From NCEH01 sp043195195 (GTDB lineage Bacteria; Pseudomonadota; Alphaproteobacteria; Rhizobiales; Xanthobacteraceae): DNA of 64,000 nt. This document shows, piece after piece, positions 54,292 through 62,521 of this stretch (within the stretch, counting starts at the first letter, position 1; the number at the start of each line of letters is the position of its first letter). The stretch lies in contig NZ_JBAFWT010000030.1 in the NCBI RefSeq assembly GCF_043195195.1, forward strand, positions 1-64,000. Reading direction: 5' to 3'. Below the pieces are notes generated by a model. The model saw only the letters and a list, made by a program, of their open reading frames with translations, had not been told where the DNA came from and searched no databases. Position numbers and translations under genes: made by a program.

Positions 54292-55086
54292 ATGGCCACC
54301 ATTGAAATCTCCCGCGTCTCCAAGGTGTTCAAGGATACCAAGCGCAAGGCCGACGTCACCGCGCTCTCCGACGTCAGCTTCTCGGTCAATCGCAACGAAC
54401 TTCTCTGCCTGCTGGGACCCAGCGGCTGCGGCAAGTCCACGCTGCTGAACATGATCGCCGGCTTCGATAAGCCGACGACGGGGACTGTGAAGGTGGACGG
54501 CCAGATTATCGCCGCGCCCGGGGCCGACCGCGGCGTGGTGTTCCAGCAGCCGAACCTCATGCCCTGGCTTCCGGTGTGGGAAAACGTGGCGTTCCACCTC
54601 AAGCTGCGCGGTGCTCAAAAGGCCCAGCGGCGCCACGAGGCGCAGCGCTATATCGACCTCGTGGGGCTGACCGGTTTCGAGAACCATTTTCCCGCCGAGC
54701 TTTCCGGAGGCATGAACCAGCGTGTCGGCATCGCCCGCGCGCTGCTCATGAACCCGGCCGTGATCCTGATGGACGAGCCGTTCGGCGCGCTGGACGAGCA
54801 GACCCGCATGGACATGCAGAACGAGCTGATTTCGATCTGGGAGCGTCACAAGGGTACCATTGTCTTCGTCACCCACGGCATCGACGAGGCGCTCACGCTC
54901 GGCACCCATGTTGCCGTCATGTCGGCACGCCCCGGTCGTATCGCCGAGATCATCCCGCTCGATCTACCGCGCCCGCGCGACATCACCAGCCCGCGCTTCA
55001 ACGATGTGAAGCGCCATATCCTCGACCTCCTGCGGCATGAGCCGGCGGCCGCCTCCCTCCCCCTCGAAGCTGCGGACCCATCATGA
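54292..55086 (+). CDS. ABC transporter ATP-binding protein (TauB/SsuB-like)
   Basis: A 264-residue ATPase: Walker A GPSGCGKST, signature LSGGMNQRVGIARALL, Walker B VILMDEPFGALDEQ and switch FVTHGIDEA. Its ATG follows the permease stop by two bases, and its stop overlaps the next start (ATGA), so the importer and the AMDase-like enzyme are translated together. Confidence 0.93.
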   Translation: MATIEISRVSKVFKDTKRKADVTALSDVSFSVNRNELLCLLGPSGCGKSTLLNMIAGFDKPTTGTVKVDGQIIAAPGADRGVVFQQPNLMPWLPVWENVAFHLKLRGAQKAQRRHEAQRYIDLVGLTGFENHFPAELSGGMNQRVGIARALLMNPAVILMDEPFGALDEQTRMDMQNELISIWERHKGTIVFVTHGIDEALTLGTHVAVMSARPGRIAEIIPLDLPRPRDITSPRFNDVKRHILDLLRHEPAAASLPLEAADPS

Positions 55087-55811
55087 GTCAACGCGTTCTC
55101 CTCGGCATGCTCACCCCTTCGTCTAACACGGTGTTGGAGCCGGTGACCCAGGCCATGGTGGCCGGACTGCCCGAGGTATCAGCCCATTTCGGGCGTTTCA
55201 AAGTGACCGAGATTGCGTTGTCGGACAGTGCCCTTGCCCAGTTCGACGATAACGAGATCCTGCGCGCCGCGGAGCTTCTCGCGCATGCCAAAGTGGAGGT
55301 GATCGCCTGGAACGGCACATCCTCCGGCTGGCTCGGCTTCGAGGCGGACGAGCGGTTGTGCGAGCGCATCACCGCCGCGACCGGCATCAAGTCCACAACG
55401 TCAATGCTGGCGTTGAACGAAATCCTGAAGCGCAAAGAGGTCCGCGACATCGGGTTCGTGACCCCCTATCTGGACGAGGTACAGAGCCGGATTCTGAGCA
55501 ATTACGCAGCCTTGGGCCATGCCTGCAAAGGCGAGCGGCATCTCGGCCTGCAGGATAATTTCTCGTTCTCCGACGTCTCCAGCGATCAGATCTCGACCAT
55601 GATCCGCGAAGTCGCGACGCAGGGGCCTCAGGCCATCGCGGTGGTCTGCACGAACCTGCGCGCCGCCCCGCTGGTGGAAGGATTGGAACGCGAACTCGGC
55701 ATTCCGATCTACGACACCATCGCCACCGTGGTCTGGAAGAGCCTGCGCATGGCCGGCGTCGATACCAGCCGGGTGACAGGATGGGGCTCGCTGTTCCGCG
55801 AACTGGCTTGA
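55083..55811 (+). CDS. Arylmalonate-decarboxylase/maleate-isomerase-like enzyme (Asp/Glu racemase superfamily)
   Basis: A 242-residue Asp/Glu racemase-superfamily protein. It opens RVLLGMLTPSSNTVLEPVT, like maleate cis-trans isomerases. The C-terminal catalytic Cys is present (VVCTNLRAA, C189) but the first position reads NGTSSG (G78-T79-S80) instead of Cys. One Cys with a Gly-Thr-Ser at the other side is the arylmalonate decarboxylase arrangement, so a decarboxylase or isomerase using one Cys is more likely than a racemase. Its start overlaps the ABC ATPase stop. Confidence 0.85.
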   Translation: MSQRVLLGMLTPSSNTVLEPVTQAMVAGLPEVSAHFGRFKVTEIALSDSALAQFDDNEILRAAELLAHAKVEVIAWNGTSSGWLGFEADERLCERITAATGIKSTTSMLALNEILKRKEVRDIGFVTPYLDEVQSRILSNYAALGHACKGERHLGLQDNFSFSDVSSDQISTMIREVATQGPQAIAVVCTNLRAAPLVEGLERELGIPIYDTIATVVWKSLRMAGVDTSRVTGWGSLFRELA

Positions 55812-55816
55812 GCTGA

Positions 55817-56833
55817 ATGGCCATCTTCGTCACCGGCAGTTCGGGTTTCATCGGGCTGGCGGTCTGCGAAGCCTTGCTGGCGCGAGGCGAACGCGTGGTG
55901 GGGTATGACCTCGCCTCGCCGCCGCCAATGGCCGGCGCGCTTTTCGCGCGCTTGCCGGGCCGGTTCGAATGGATCGCAGGCGACGTCAGGAGCGAGGACG
56001 GTCTGCATAATGCCCTGAGCGCAAGCGGCGCGGACCGCTTGCTGATCCTCGCCGCCGTGACGGCAGACGCCGACCGGGAGCGCAGCGCGCCCCGCACCAT
56101 CATCGACGTGAATGTGGGGGGCGTCGCTTCGGTGTTGGCCGCGGCGGCAGCGTGCGGCGTCAAACGCAGCGTCTACCTCGGGTCGGGCTCGGCCTACGGA
56201 GCCAGCGGGCGGGCCGATACACCGCTGAACGAAGGGACGACGCCGCTTCAGCCCGAGGGTCTTTACGGCATCAGCAAGCAGGCGGGGGAAGCGGTCGCGC
56301 TGCGCCTGGGGACGCTTTACGGGCTCGATCTCGTGGTCGGGCGCCTAGGCACCTGTTTCGGCCCTTGGGAATATGCCACTTCGGCGCGGGACACGCCGAG
56401 TGCGCCGTTGCAGGTGTTGCAACTGGCGGCCCAGGAGCAAACAATCGTCCTGCCCCGTCCTCACGTTCGTGATTGGCTCTATGGCCGCGATGCGGCAGCC
56501 GCCATCCTGAGCCTGCTCGACGCGCCGCGCCTGCCGCACCCTGTCTATAATCTCTCCGCCGGCTTTCTCTGGTCGCTAGCCGATTTCTGCCGCGCGCTGG
56601 CCCAGCGCAATCCCGCCCTGAAATGGCGTTTTGCCGAGCCGCCGGACGGCGGAAACGTCAACCTTTACATGCCTTACGACCGCGCGCCCATGGCCAACGC
56701 CCGGTTGCGCGCCGAAACCGGATTTGCGCCAAAATACGACCTGCCCGCCGCCCTCGATGATTATCTAGCATGGTGGGCGACGGACGGCGGCCAATGGCTC
56801 AGAAGCGAGACCGCGGATGACTTTTCCCGTTGA
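55817..56833 (+). CDS. NAD-dependent epimerase/dehydratase
   Basis: A 338-residue extended SDR. Nucleotide motif IFVTGSSGFIGLAVCEALLA, DVNVGGVASVLAAAAACGVK and catalytic YGISKQAGEAV (YxxxK) with the Ser in SVYLGSGSAYG. This family acts on sugar nucleotides or on simple hydroxy-acids. It follows the AMDase-like gene by five bases and overlaps the SDR gene by 17 bases, so it is part of the same operon. Substrate unknown. Confidence 0.9.
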   Translation: MAIFVTGSSGFIGLAVCEALLARGERVVGYDLASPPPMAGALFARLPGRFEWIAGDVRSEDGLHNALSASGADRLLILAAVTADADRERSAPRTIIDVNVGGVASVLAAAAACGVKRSVYLGSGSAYGASGRADTPLNEGTTPLQPEGLYGISKQAGEAVALRLGTLYGLDLVVGRLGTCFGPWEYATSARDTPSAPLQVLQLAAQEQTIVLPRPHVRDWLYGRDAAAAILSLLDAPRLPHPVYNLSAGFLWSLADFCRALAQRNPALKWRFAEPPDGGNVNLYMPYDRAPMANARLRAETGFAPKYDLPAALDDYLAWWATDGGQWLRSETADDFSR

Positions 56834-57608
56834 AACACAGCGCCTTGCAGGGCGCGTCTGCATCGTCACCGGCGGGGCTTCCGGCATCGGCCGGGCCATT
56901 GCCCGCCTGTTCGCCCGCCACGGAGCGCATGTGGTGATCGCCGACGTCACGCAGGATGTGATCGAGGGCGGCGCACCCACAGCCGAGCTGATCGCGCAGG
57001 ACGGCGGCAGTGCCCTGTTTCATCGTACCGATGTCTCGAAGGCCGATGAGGTGGAGGCGCTGGTGGGCGCCGCAGTCACCCGCTTCGGCCGGCTCGACGT
57101 GATCGTCAACGACGCCTGTATCCGCCATCCGCGCCGCCTGACGGAGCTGGAGGAAGACGATTGGAACCGCATGCTGGCGGTCAATCTCACCGGGGTTTTC
57201 CTGTGCTGCCGGGCTGCCGTGCGGCAGATGCTGACGCAGGAGCTTCGGGACGAAGTGCGGGGGAGGATCGTCAATCTGTCCTCCCAGCATGGCATGATCG
57301 CGGCGCCCGAAGACCTCGCTTATGGGGTCACCAAGGCCGGCATTGCCTATCTCACCCGGCAGGTGGCCGCCGATTATGCCGAGGACGGGATCGTCTGCAA
57401 TGCGGTTGCGCCGGGAAAAATCGTTACAGGCCAAGGCGGTAGGTTGCAGGACCCGCAGGTTCTGGACCGGGCTCGCCGCCGCACGCCTTGGCCGCGGTTC
57501 GGGGCGCCGGACGATGTTGCTCATGCGGCGCTCTATCTCGCCAGCGACGACGCGAGATTCGTCACGGGAATCAATCTGATGGTGGATGGCGGCTGGATGG
57601 CCGCGTGA
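56817..57608 (+). CDS. SDR family oxidoreductase
   Basis: A 263-residue classical SDR: VTGGASGIGRAIARLFARHG, then a DA(C) variant of NNAG at NDACIRHP, catalytic NLSSQHGMIAAPEDLAYGVT with the Lys in VTKAG. The NNAG motif is changed to NDAC, which is unusual. It probably oxidises or reduces an alcohol/ketone of the pathway substrate. Last gene of the operon starting with the ABC binding protein. Confidence 0.9.
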   Translation: MTFPVETQRLAGRVCIVTGGASGIGRAIARLFARHGAHVVIADVTQDVIEGGAPTAELIAQDGGSALFHRTDVSKADEVEALVGAAVTRFGRLDVIVNDACIRHPRRLTELEEDDWNRMLAVNLTGVFLCCRAAVRQMLTQELRDEVRGRIVNLSSQHGMIAAPEDLAYGVTKAGIAYLTRQVAADYAEDGIVCNAVAPGKIVTGQGGRLQDPQVLDRARRRTPWPRFGAPDDVAHAALYLASDDARFVTGINLMVDGGWMAA

Positions 57609-57920
57609 TCGAGATCGGGTCAAATGTTTCATGTGAAACATCGGATCCGCCAAGAAGAACCCCCGAGAACAATGGCGTCATCTGCCTTGTTCAACGATGA
57701 ATCCGCGTGTTCCGCCGAACTTCAACATGCGACGTTCGGCGCCGCCCGACATGCCGCGTTCCGGGCCAACCGGAGGCGACGTCCGATGGACTTGTCCCGC
57801 TCCTGCCGATACGACAGAATTGTCGACTGTCATCAGCGTGCACAGCTTGAGCCGCAGCCGGCGGGGCGATGCCCGCCACTTTTCTTCTCCACGCCTTTTC
57901 TTCTGGGGAGCCGTCGTCAC
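57609..57920. other. Gene-free stretch with a parS-like site
   Basis: A 312-base gap between the SDR gene and the second GntR gene. The parS-like site lies at 57625-57640. From 57700 to 57920 I see no protein-like frame. The GntR promoter should be in the right half. Confidence 0.6.
57625..57640. other. parS-like ParB-binding site
   Basis: TGTTTCATGTGAAACA matches the parS consensus TGTTTCACGTGAAACA at 15 of 16 positions. Flanking bases (reverse strand: GTTCTTCTT on one side, ATTTG on the other) also occur beside the site at 43792. Confidence 0.6.
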
Positions 57921-58598
57921 ATGGCCGAAGCCGAGGATGCCCTTTCGGCCATCGCGCAGCGCCGCACCCAGTCGCTCACGGACATCGTGCGCAAGGAACT
58001 GGAGCGGATGATCCTCAGCGGTGAAATCGGGGCCGGCGAACGCATCAACGAACAGGCCCTGGCGACCCAGCTCGGTGTCAGCCGGGGGCCGATCCGGGAG
58101 GCCACGCGGGCGCTGGAACATGCCGGGCTGGTCACCTCGGTGGTCAATCACGGCAGCTTCGTGCGCGCCATCGAGGCCGAGGAGGCGGCGGAAATCTACG
58201 ACCTGCGGGCGGTGCTGTTCGGCTTTGCCTGCAGCCGCCTCGCCGCGCACATCTCGGCCGAACAGGAAGCCGTTCTGGAAGACCTGCTGGCGCAGATGGA
58301 CACGGCGGCCAAGAAGAACAAGGGAACGTTGTACTATCAGCTCAACCTGCGCTTCCACGAGCAGGTGATGAACTTCTGCGGCCATCGCCGGCTGAAGGAG
58401 ACCTACCAGTCCTTGCTGAAGGAAATGCATCTGGTGCGGCAGCGATCCCTGATGTCTCAGGCGCGGATGCGCGAATCCAATGCCGAGCATGCGGCCCTGC
58501 TGGTCGCGATGGCTGCCGGAGACGTGGGCCGCGCGCGCGAACTGGGAGAAGCCCACGCCCAGGGCGGCAAGCGGCGCTCCCTGGAGGCGGGGCTCTAA
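57921..58598 (+). CDS. GntR family regulator (FCD subfamily)
   Basis: A 225-residue regulator. The winged helix (residues 20-85) has LERMILSGEIGAGERINEQA, then LATQLGVSRGPIREATRALE; the FCD domain follows, with ligand-site positions such as D..R in EIYDLRAVLFG and LRFHEQVMNFCGHRRLKETY. I start at 57921 (MAEAEDAL). A shared 15-bp near-palindrome upstream of the AbrB and hydrolase genes is its probable operator. Confidence 0.9.
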   Translation: MAEAEDALSAIAQRRTQSLTDIVRKELERMILSGEIGAGERINEQALATQLGVSRGPIREATRALEHAGLVTSVVNHGSFVRAIEAEEAAEIYDLRAVLFGFACSRLAAHISAEQEAVLEDLLAQMDTAAKKNKGTLYYQLNLRFHEQVMNFCGHRRLKETYQSLLKEMHLVRQRSLMSQARMRESNAEHAALLVAMAAGDVGRARELGEAHAQGGKRRSLEAGL

Positions 58599-58678
58599 GG
58601 GAGATCGACGCTGCCCCATCGGACCCTCTCGAAGACCGTCCTGGACAGGCGCACACGGGGAAGACGCACCAGCCATAC

Positions 58679-58693
58679 TGTAAACTGTTGACA
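58679..58693. promoter_or_regulatory. GntR-type operator candidate, copy 1
   Basis: TGTAAACTGTTGACA is a near-palindrome (TGTnwACnGTwnACA) 119 bases before the AbrB-family gene. The same 15-mer with two changes lies at 62431. An overlapping perfect inverted repeat AAACTGT-TG-ACAGTTT covers 58682-58697. Confidence 0.65.
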
Positions 58694-58812
58694 GTTTTAG
58701 GGCCTGAGGCCTAAGCAACGTGCGAGGGCGCCGGTCGGGACGAGACGTCGGACACATCCGCGTCGAGGATTTGGGCGCCGAGGATTCGGGCGCCGATTTG
58801 CGCGTCGAGGGC

Positions 58813-59883
58813 ATGAGCATGGACAGGCGCCAGCGCTGGATCCGGGTGGCTGCGACGTTTGCTGCCGCATCGCTGGGCGGCGCGGCCATGGCGGCGCTGG
58901 GCGCGCCCCTCGCCTGGCTGCTGGGCGCTTTGCTGGTGGTCGCCGCCCTGGGCCTGTTCGGCGCGCCCACGGAGGTTCCCACGTGGTCCCGGCAGGGCGG
59001 GCAAGTGATCGCGGGGGTCGCCGTCGGCCTCTATTTCACGCCTACCCTGATGCACCACCTGCTGGCCAATTTCGGCTACATGCTGGCCGCCGCGGGCGTC
59101 TCGATCCTCGCAGGAGCGCTGCTCTCCCTGGTGCTGGCGCGCTCGGCAAAGATCGATAACACCACCGCCTATTTCGCCTCGCTTCCAGGCGGGGTGGCCG
59201 AGATGTCCGTCCTGGCGGAGCGCTATGGGGGCGATACCGCGCTGGTGGCGCTGTCCCAGTCGCTCCGCATCGTGGTGGTGGTGCTCACCATCCCGGTTTC
59301 CATCGCGCTGTTCGGCATCCACGGCGCGGAAAGCTATTTGCCGCCGTCGCTGCCGTTCAAGCCCCTGGAAATGGTCGGCATGCTGCTCACCGGCCTCGGC
59401 TGCGCCTACGGGCTCGGCCGCATCCACATGGTGAACAACTGGCTGCTCGGGGGATTGCTGGTGGGCGCGGCGGTCGCGCTGCTGGAACTTCCGCTGTCCG
59501 GCATCCCGACGCCCATGGTGGATGTCAGCCAGGTGCTGATCGGCGCCGCCCTTGGCGCCCGGTTCCGGCGCCATATGGTGCAGCGGCTGCGCAATTTCAT
59601 TCCTGCGGCGGTCACCAACACCTTGCTGCTGATCGCCTTCAACGTCGCCATCGCGGCGGTGATCGGCTGGCACGCCGGCCTTGATCTCGCCACCATGGTG
59701 CTCGCCAACGCGCCGGGCGGCGTCGCGGAAACCAGCATCACCGCCAAGACCCTGCATCTCGGCGTGGCGGAGGTGACCGCGTTCCACCTGGTGCGAATCC
59801 TGTGCGTGATCCTGCTGAGTGCCCCGGCCTATCGGCTCGGGCGCTTCGCCGCTCTGCAATGGCGCGGCGGCTCCGGCGGTTGA
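58813..59883 (+). CDS. AbrB-family (ammonia monooxygenase-like) membrane protein
   Basis: A 356-residue protein with about ten membrane helices in two homologous halves, each carrying a PGGVAE motif: YFASLPGGVAEMSVLAERYG and LANAPGGVAETSITAKTLHL. This is the AbrB/Gtr duplicated membrane family, misnamed ammonia monooxygenase in databases, thought to be a transporter or regulator of membrane function. I start at 58813 (MSMDRR) with GAGGG just before. Placed after GntR and close to a probable operator, it may import or export the pathway substrate. Confidence 0.85.
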   Translation: MSMDRRQRWIRVAATFAAASLGGAAMAALGAPLAWLLGALLVVAALGLFGAPTEVPTWSRQGGQVIAGVAVGLYFTPTLMHHLLANFGYMLAAAGVSILAGALLSLVLARSAKIDNTTAYFASLPGGVAEMSVLAERYGGDTALVALSQSLRIVVVVLTIPVSIALFGIHGAESYLPPSLPFKPLEMVGMLLTGLGCAYGLGRIHMVNNWLLGGLLVGAAVALLELPLSGIPTPMVDVSQVLIGAALGARFRRHMVQRLRNFIPAAVTNTLLLIAFNVAIAAVIGWHAGLDLATMVLANAPGGVAETSITAKTLHLGVAEVTAFHLVRILCVILLSAPAYRLGRFAALQWRGGSGG

Positions 59884-59932
59884 GCGGGGTCGCAGTCCCC
59901 TCCCCGCCCCCGCAGCGGCGCGCGCGGGCGCA

Positions 59933-61368
59933 TCATCCGCACGCCTCGTCCAGCCAGCGCGCCACCGCCGTCAGCCGATAATCGGTGTCCACGAGCCCCA
60001 TCACCTGCAGCCCCACCGGCATCCGGTCCACGGACAGCAACGGCAGGCTGAAGGCCGGCCCGCCCACCATGGACCAGGGGCTGAGAAAGCTGCGGCTGCC
60101 GGTGGAGAGATGGGAATTCGGCCGGTCCGCCGTGCTGCCGCCCGTCTCTACGCCGTCGAACGGCGCCGGGCCGGACGAGGCCAAAGTGATGAACCCGTCC
60201 ACCTGCTGGCCCACCGATGCCACCTGCGCGCGGATGCGGTCGCGTTTCACGAGCGCCTGGCGATAATCGGCCGGGGTCATGGCAAGGCCGCGATCCAGGC
60301 GGGCCTTCGCGGTTGCGCTGACGGAGTCCGGCCCGTTCGCATCGAGATAGGCCACCAGCGGCCAGCGCAATTCATAGACGAAGATCTGCTCGGAGACGTC
60401 GTCCGCCTCCAGCAGCAGGTCTTCCAAAATCGCGATCTTGTCATCGCATTCGCGGTCCAGGATGCCGACGCCCTGCCCGGCGATGCGATGGCACATCTGC
60501 GCCATGGCCTCCCGCGTCGCGTCGTCGAGCTGCGCCATGCCGAGGGTTTCCAGGCGCGCGAGGCGCAGCGGTTTGAGCGCGCGCGGCACGGCCGGCGCGC
60601 CCGATAGGCCGGGATGGCCGTTATGGCCGCCGATGCGGCTGGAAATCTCCCAGGCCGTGGCCCAGGCATCGGCGAGGCTGGCGGCCATCGGCCCGATATG
60701 GTCCTGGCTCGGGGCGATGGGATGCATCCCCGCCACGTTCAGCGCCCCATAGGTCGGCTTGAAGCCGTAATTGGCGTTGAACGAGGACGGGCGGATCAGC
60801 GAGCCGCCGGTCTGGTTGCCGAGGGTGATCGGCACCATGGCCGCGCCCACGGCCGCGCCGCAGCCGCTGGAGGAGCCGCCCGCCGTGCGCCGCGCGTCGA
60901 ACGGATTGCGGGTGGGCGGCGCCTTGCCCATGGCGAACTCGGGCACATGGGTCTTGCCCAGCAGCACCGCACCCGCCTGCCGCAGCGCATAGGTGCTGGC
61001 GGCATCGAACCGCACCGGCGTCTCGTCGAACACCGCGCTGTTCATTTTCGAGGGCATGCCGCGCACCGCGATGGTGTCCTTGATGCCCATGGGACAGCCG
61101 TCGAGCGGAGAGAGCGGGCGGTTGTCCGCACATAGCGCCGCGTCGCCGCGTCGGCGGCCACCCGGGCAGATGCCGCATCCAGGAAGCAGAACGCGCGCAC
61201 CACGGGGTCCAGCCGCTCGATCCGCTCCAGGCTCTCCTCAAGGAATTGGCGCGGGGTGGAGCGGCCCGCCAGGAACGCCGCCCGCGCCTGCGCGAACGAC
61301 GCGAGCGGAACGTCGGGATCATACCCGCCGAGCGCTGCGCCGGCATTCTCCACCGCGATCTTCGCCAT
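59933..61368 (-). pseudogene. Amidase (AS family) gene with a frameshift
   Basis: The N-terminal part reads from 61368 (AKIAVENAGAALGGYDPDVP) and the C-terminal part from the other frame (GIKDTIAV, TAGGSSSGCGAAVGAAMVPI, GNQTGGSLIRPSSF). All three catalytic residues (Lys in IKD, cis-Ser in GSSSG, Ser in QTGGS) are in the second part. The frames meet near 61126-61155, where the second frame also gives CADNRPLSPLDGCPMGIKD, the expected amidase text. So a single small indel splits an otherwise complete amidase gene of about 470 codons. It is either a sequencing error or a recent inactivation. Confidence 0.85.
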
Positions 61369-61421
61369 GTCTCATCCTCCCCGGTGGGTCTCGCCGCGCC
61401 TTCGATCAGATCGATCCGGGC

Positions 61422-62306
61422 TCAGTCCTTCATGCCGGTGATGGAGGCGCTCACCGCGCGGGGGTCGCGCACCGGCCAGCGGCCGCGATCCACCTTGGTG
61501 AGGAAGTCGCCGAGCAGGCGGTTGTACTCGTCCGGGTCTTCCAGATTGATGGTGTGCCCGCAGGTGGGCATGACCGCCAGGGAGGCTGCGGGAATATGCT
61601 GCTTCATCAGCAGGCCGGGCAGCAGGCACGGCCAATCCTCGTCGCCGGTGAGGATCAGCGTGGGCACGGCCAATTGCTTCATCTCCTCCACTAAGGTGTA
61701 GAGCGAAGGCCGCTCGCGCTGCACGCCGAGCTGGGTGTTGGCGGCGCCGAGCGCCGAATGCTCGGCCAGCATGCGCTTGAACTCGGCGAACCCGCGCGGG
61801 TCCTTATTCTCGAACTGCACGCGCGTCGGCCCATAGGCGTATTTCTCGGCGAAGGCGGGCATTCCCGACGTGCTGATGAAGGCGGCGATGGTATCGGCCT
61901 CGGCCTGGAACCGGTCGCGCTGGTCCAGTTCCGCCCCATAGCCGCATCCCCCGACGCACAAGGAAAGCGCGCGCTGCGGGTGACGGAAGCCGAAATGCAG
62001 GGTCGCGAAGCCGCCCATGGACAGGCCGACCACATGGGCCTGCGTTTCCCCGGTCGCGGCGAGCACGGCGGCGATATCGTCGGCCGCCCGCGCCTGGGAA
62101 TAGGACGCCACGTTCTGCGGTACCTCGGAGGGGGGAAAGCCCCGCGCGGCAAAGGCGACGCAGCGATAGCGCTGGCCGAAATGGCGCATCTGCGGTTCCC
62201 AGCTCCTGATGTCGCCGGCAAATTCATGCACGAAGATCACCAGCCGGCCGGTGCCGGTCTCCTCGTAATAGAGGCGCACTCCATCGTCGGTGGTCGCGTA
62301 GGGCAT
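61422..62306 (-). CDS. Alpha/beta hydrolase (enol-lactonase-like)
   Basis: A 294-residue hydrolase. HEFAGDIRSWEPQMRHFGQR holds the oxyanion region, nucleophile elbow GLSMGGFATL, acid in LTGDEDWPCLLPG and His in MPTCGHTINLEDPDEYN. It resembles 3-oxoadipate enol-lactone hydrolases. I start at 62306, which has GGGGA eight bases upstream; an ATG at 62321 would add five residues. Amidase lies 53 bases downstream, likely in the same transcript, behind the GntR-type operator. Confidence 0.9.
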   Translation of the reverse strand: MPYATTDDGVRLYYEETGTGRLVIFVHEFAGDIRSWEPQMRHFGQRYRCVAFAARGFPPSEVPQNVASYSQARAADDIAAVLAATGETQAHVVGLSMGGFATLHFGFRHPQRALSLCVGGCGYGAELDQRDRFQAEADTIAAFISTSGMPAFAEKYAYGPTRVQFENKDPRGFAEFKRMLAEHSALGAANTQLGVQRERPSLYTLVEEMKQLAVPTLILTGDEDWPCLLPGLLMKQHIPAASLAVMPTCGHTINLEDPDEYNRLLGDFLTKVDRGRWPVRDPRAVSASITGMKD

Positions 62307-62430
62307 GGTCCGTTTCCCCATTGGATCTGCGCCTCGGCGCGACGTGCGGGACGGCGGAAGGTGCGTCCACGGCGTCGCGGATCAGATGCTCCGATAGGGC
62401 AGTCTTCGAAGCATCCGGTCGGCTCCCATC

Positions 62431-62445
62431 TGTATACTGTTTACA
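62431..62445. promoter_or_regulatory. GntR-type operator candidate, copy 2
   Basis: TGTATACTGTTTACA, a near-palindrome sharing 13 of 15 bases with the site at 58679, sits 125 bases before the start of the hydrolase gene. The pair suggests coregulation of the two transcripts. Confidence 0.65.
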
Positions 62446-62521
62446 ATTCCCGGCGGCAAGAATGGCCGGGACCCGGCAAGGCGCGCCCGATGCGCCTGTG
62501 CCGGGAATTGACGTGATGTGC

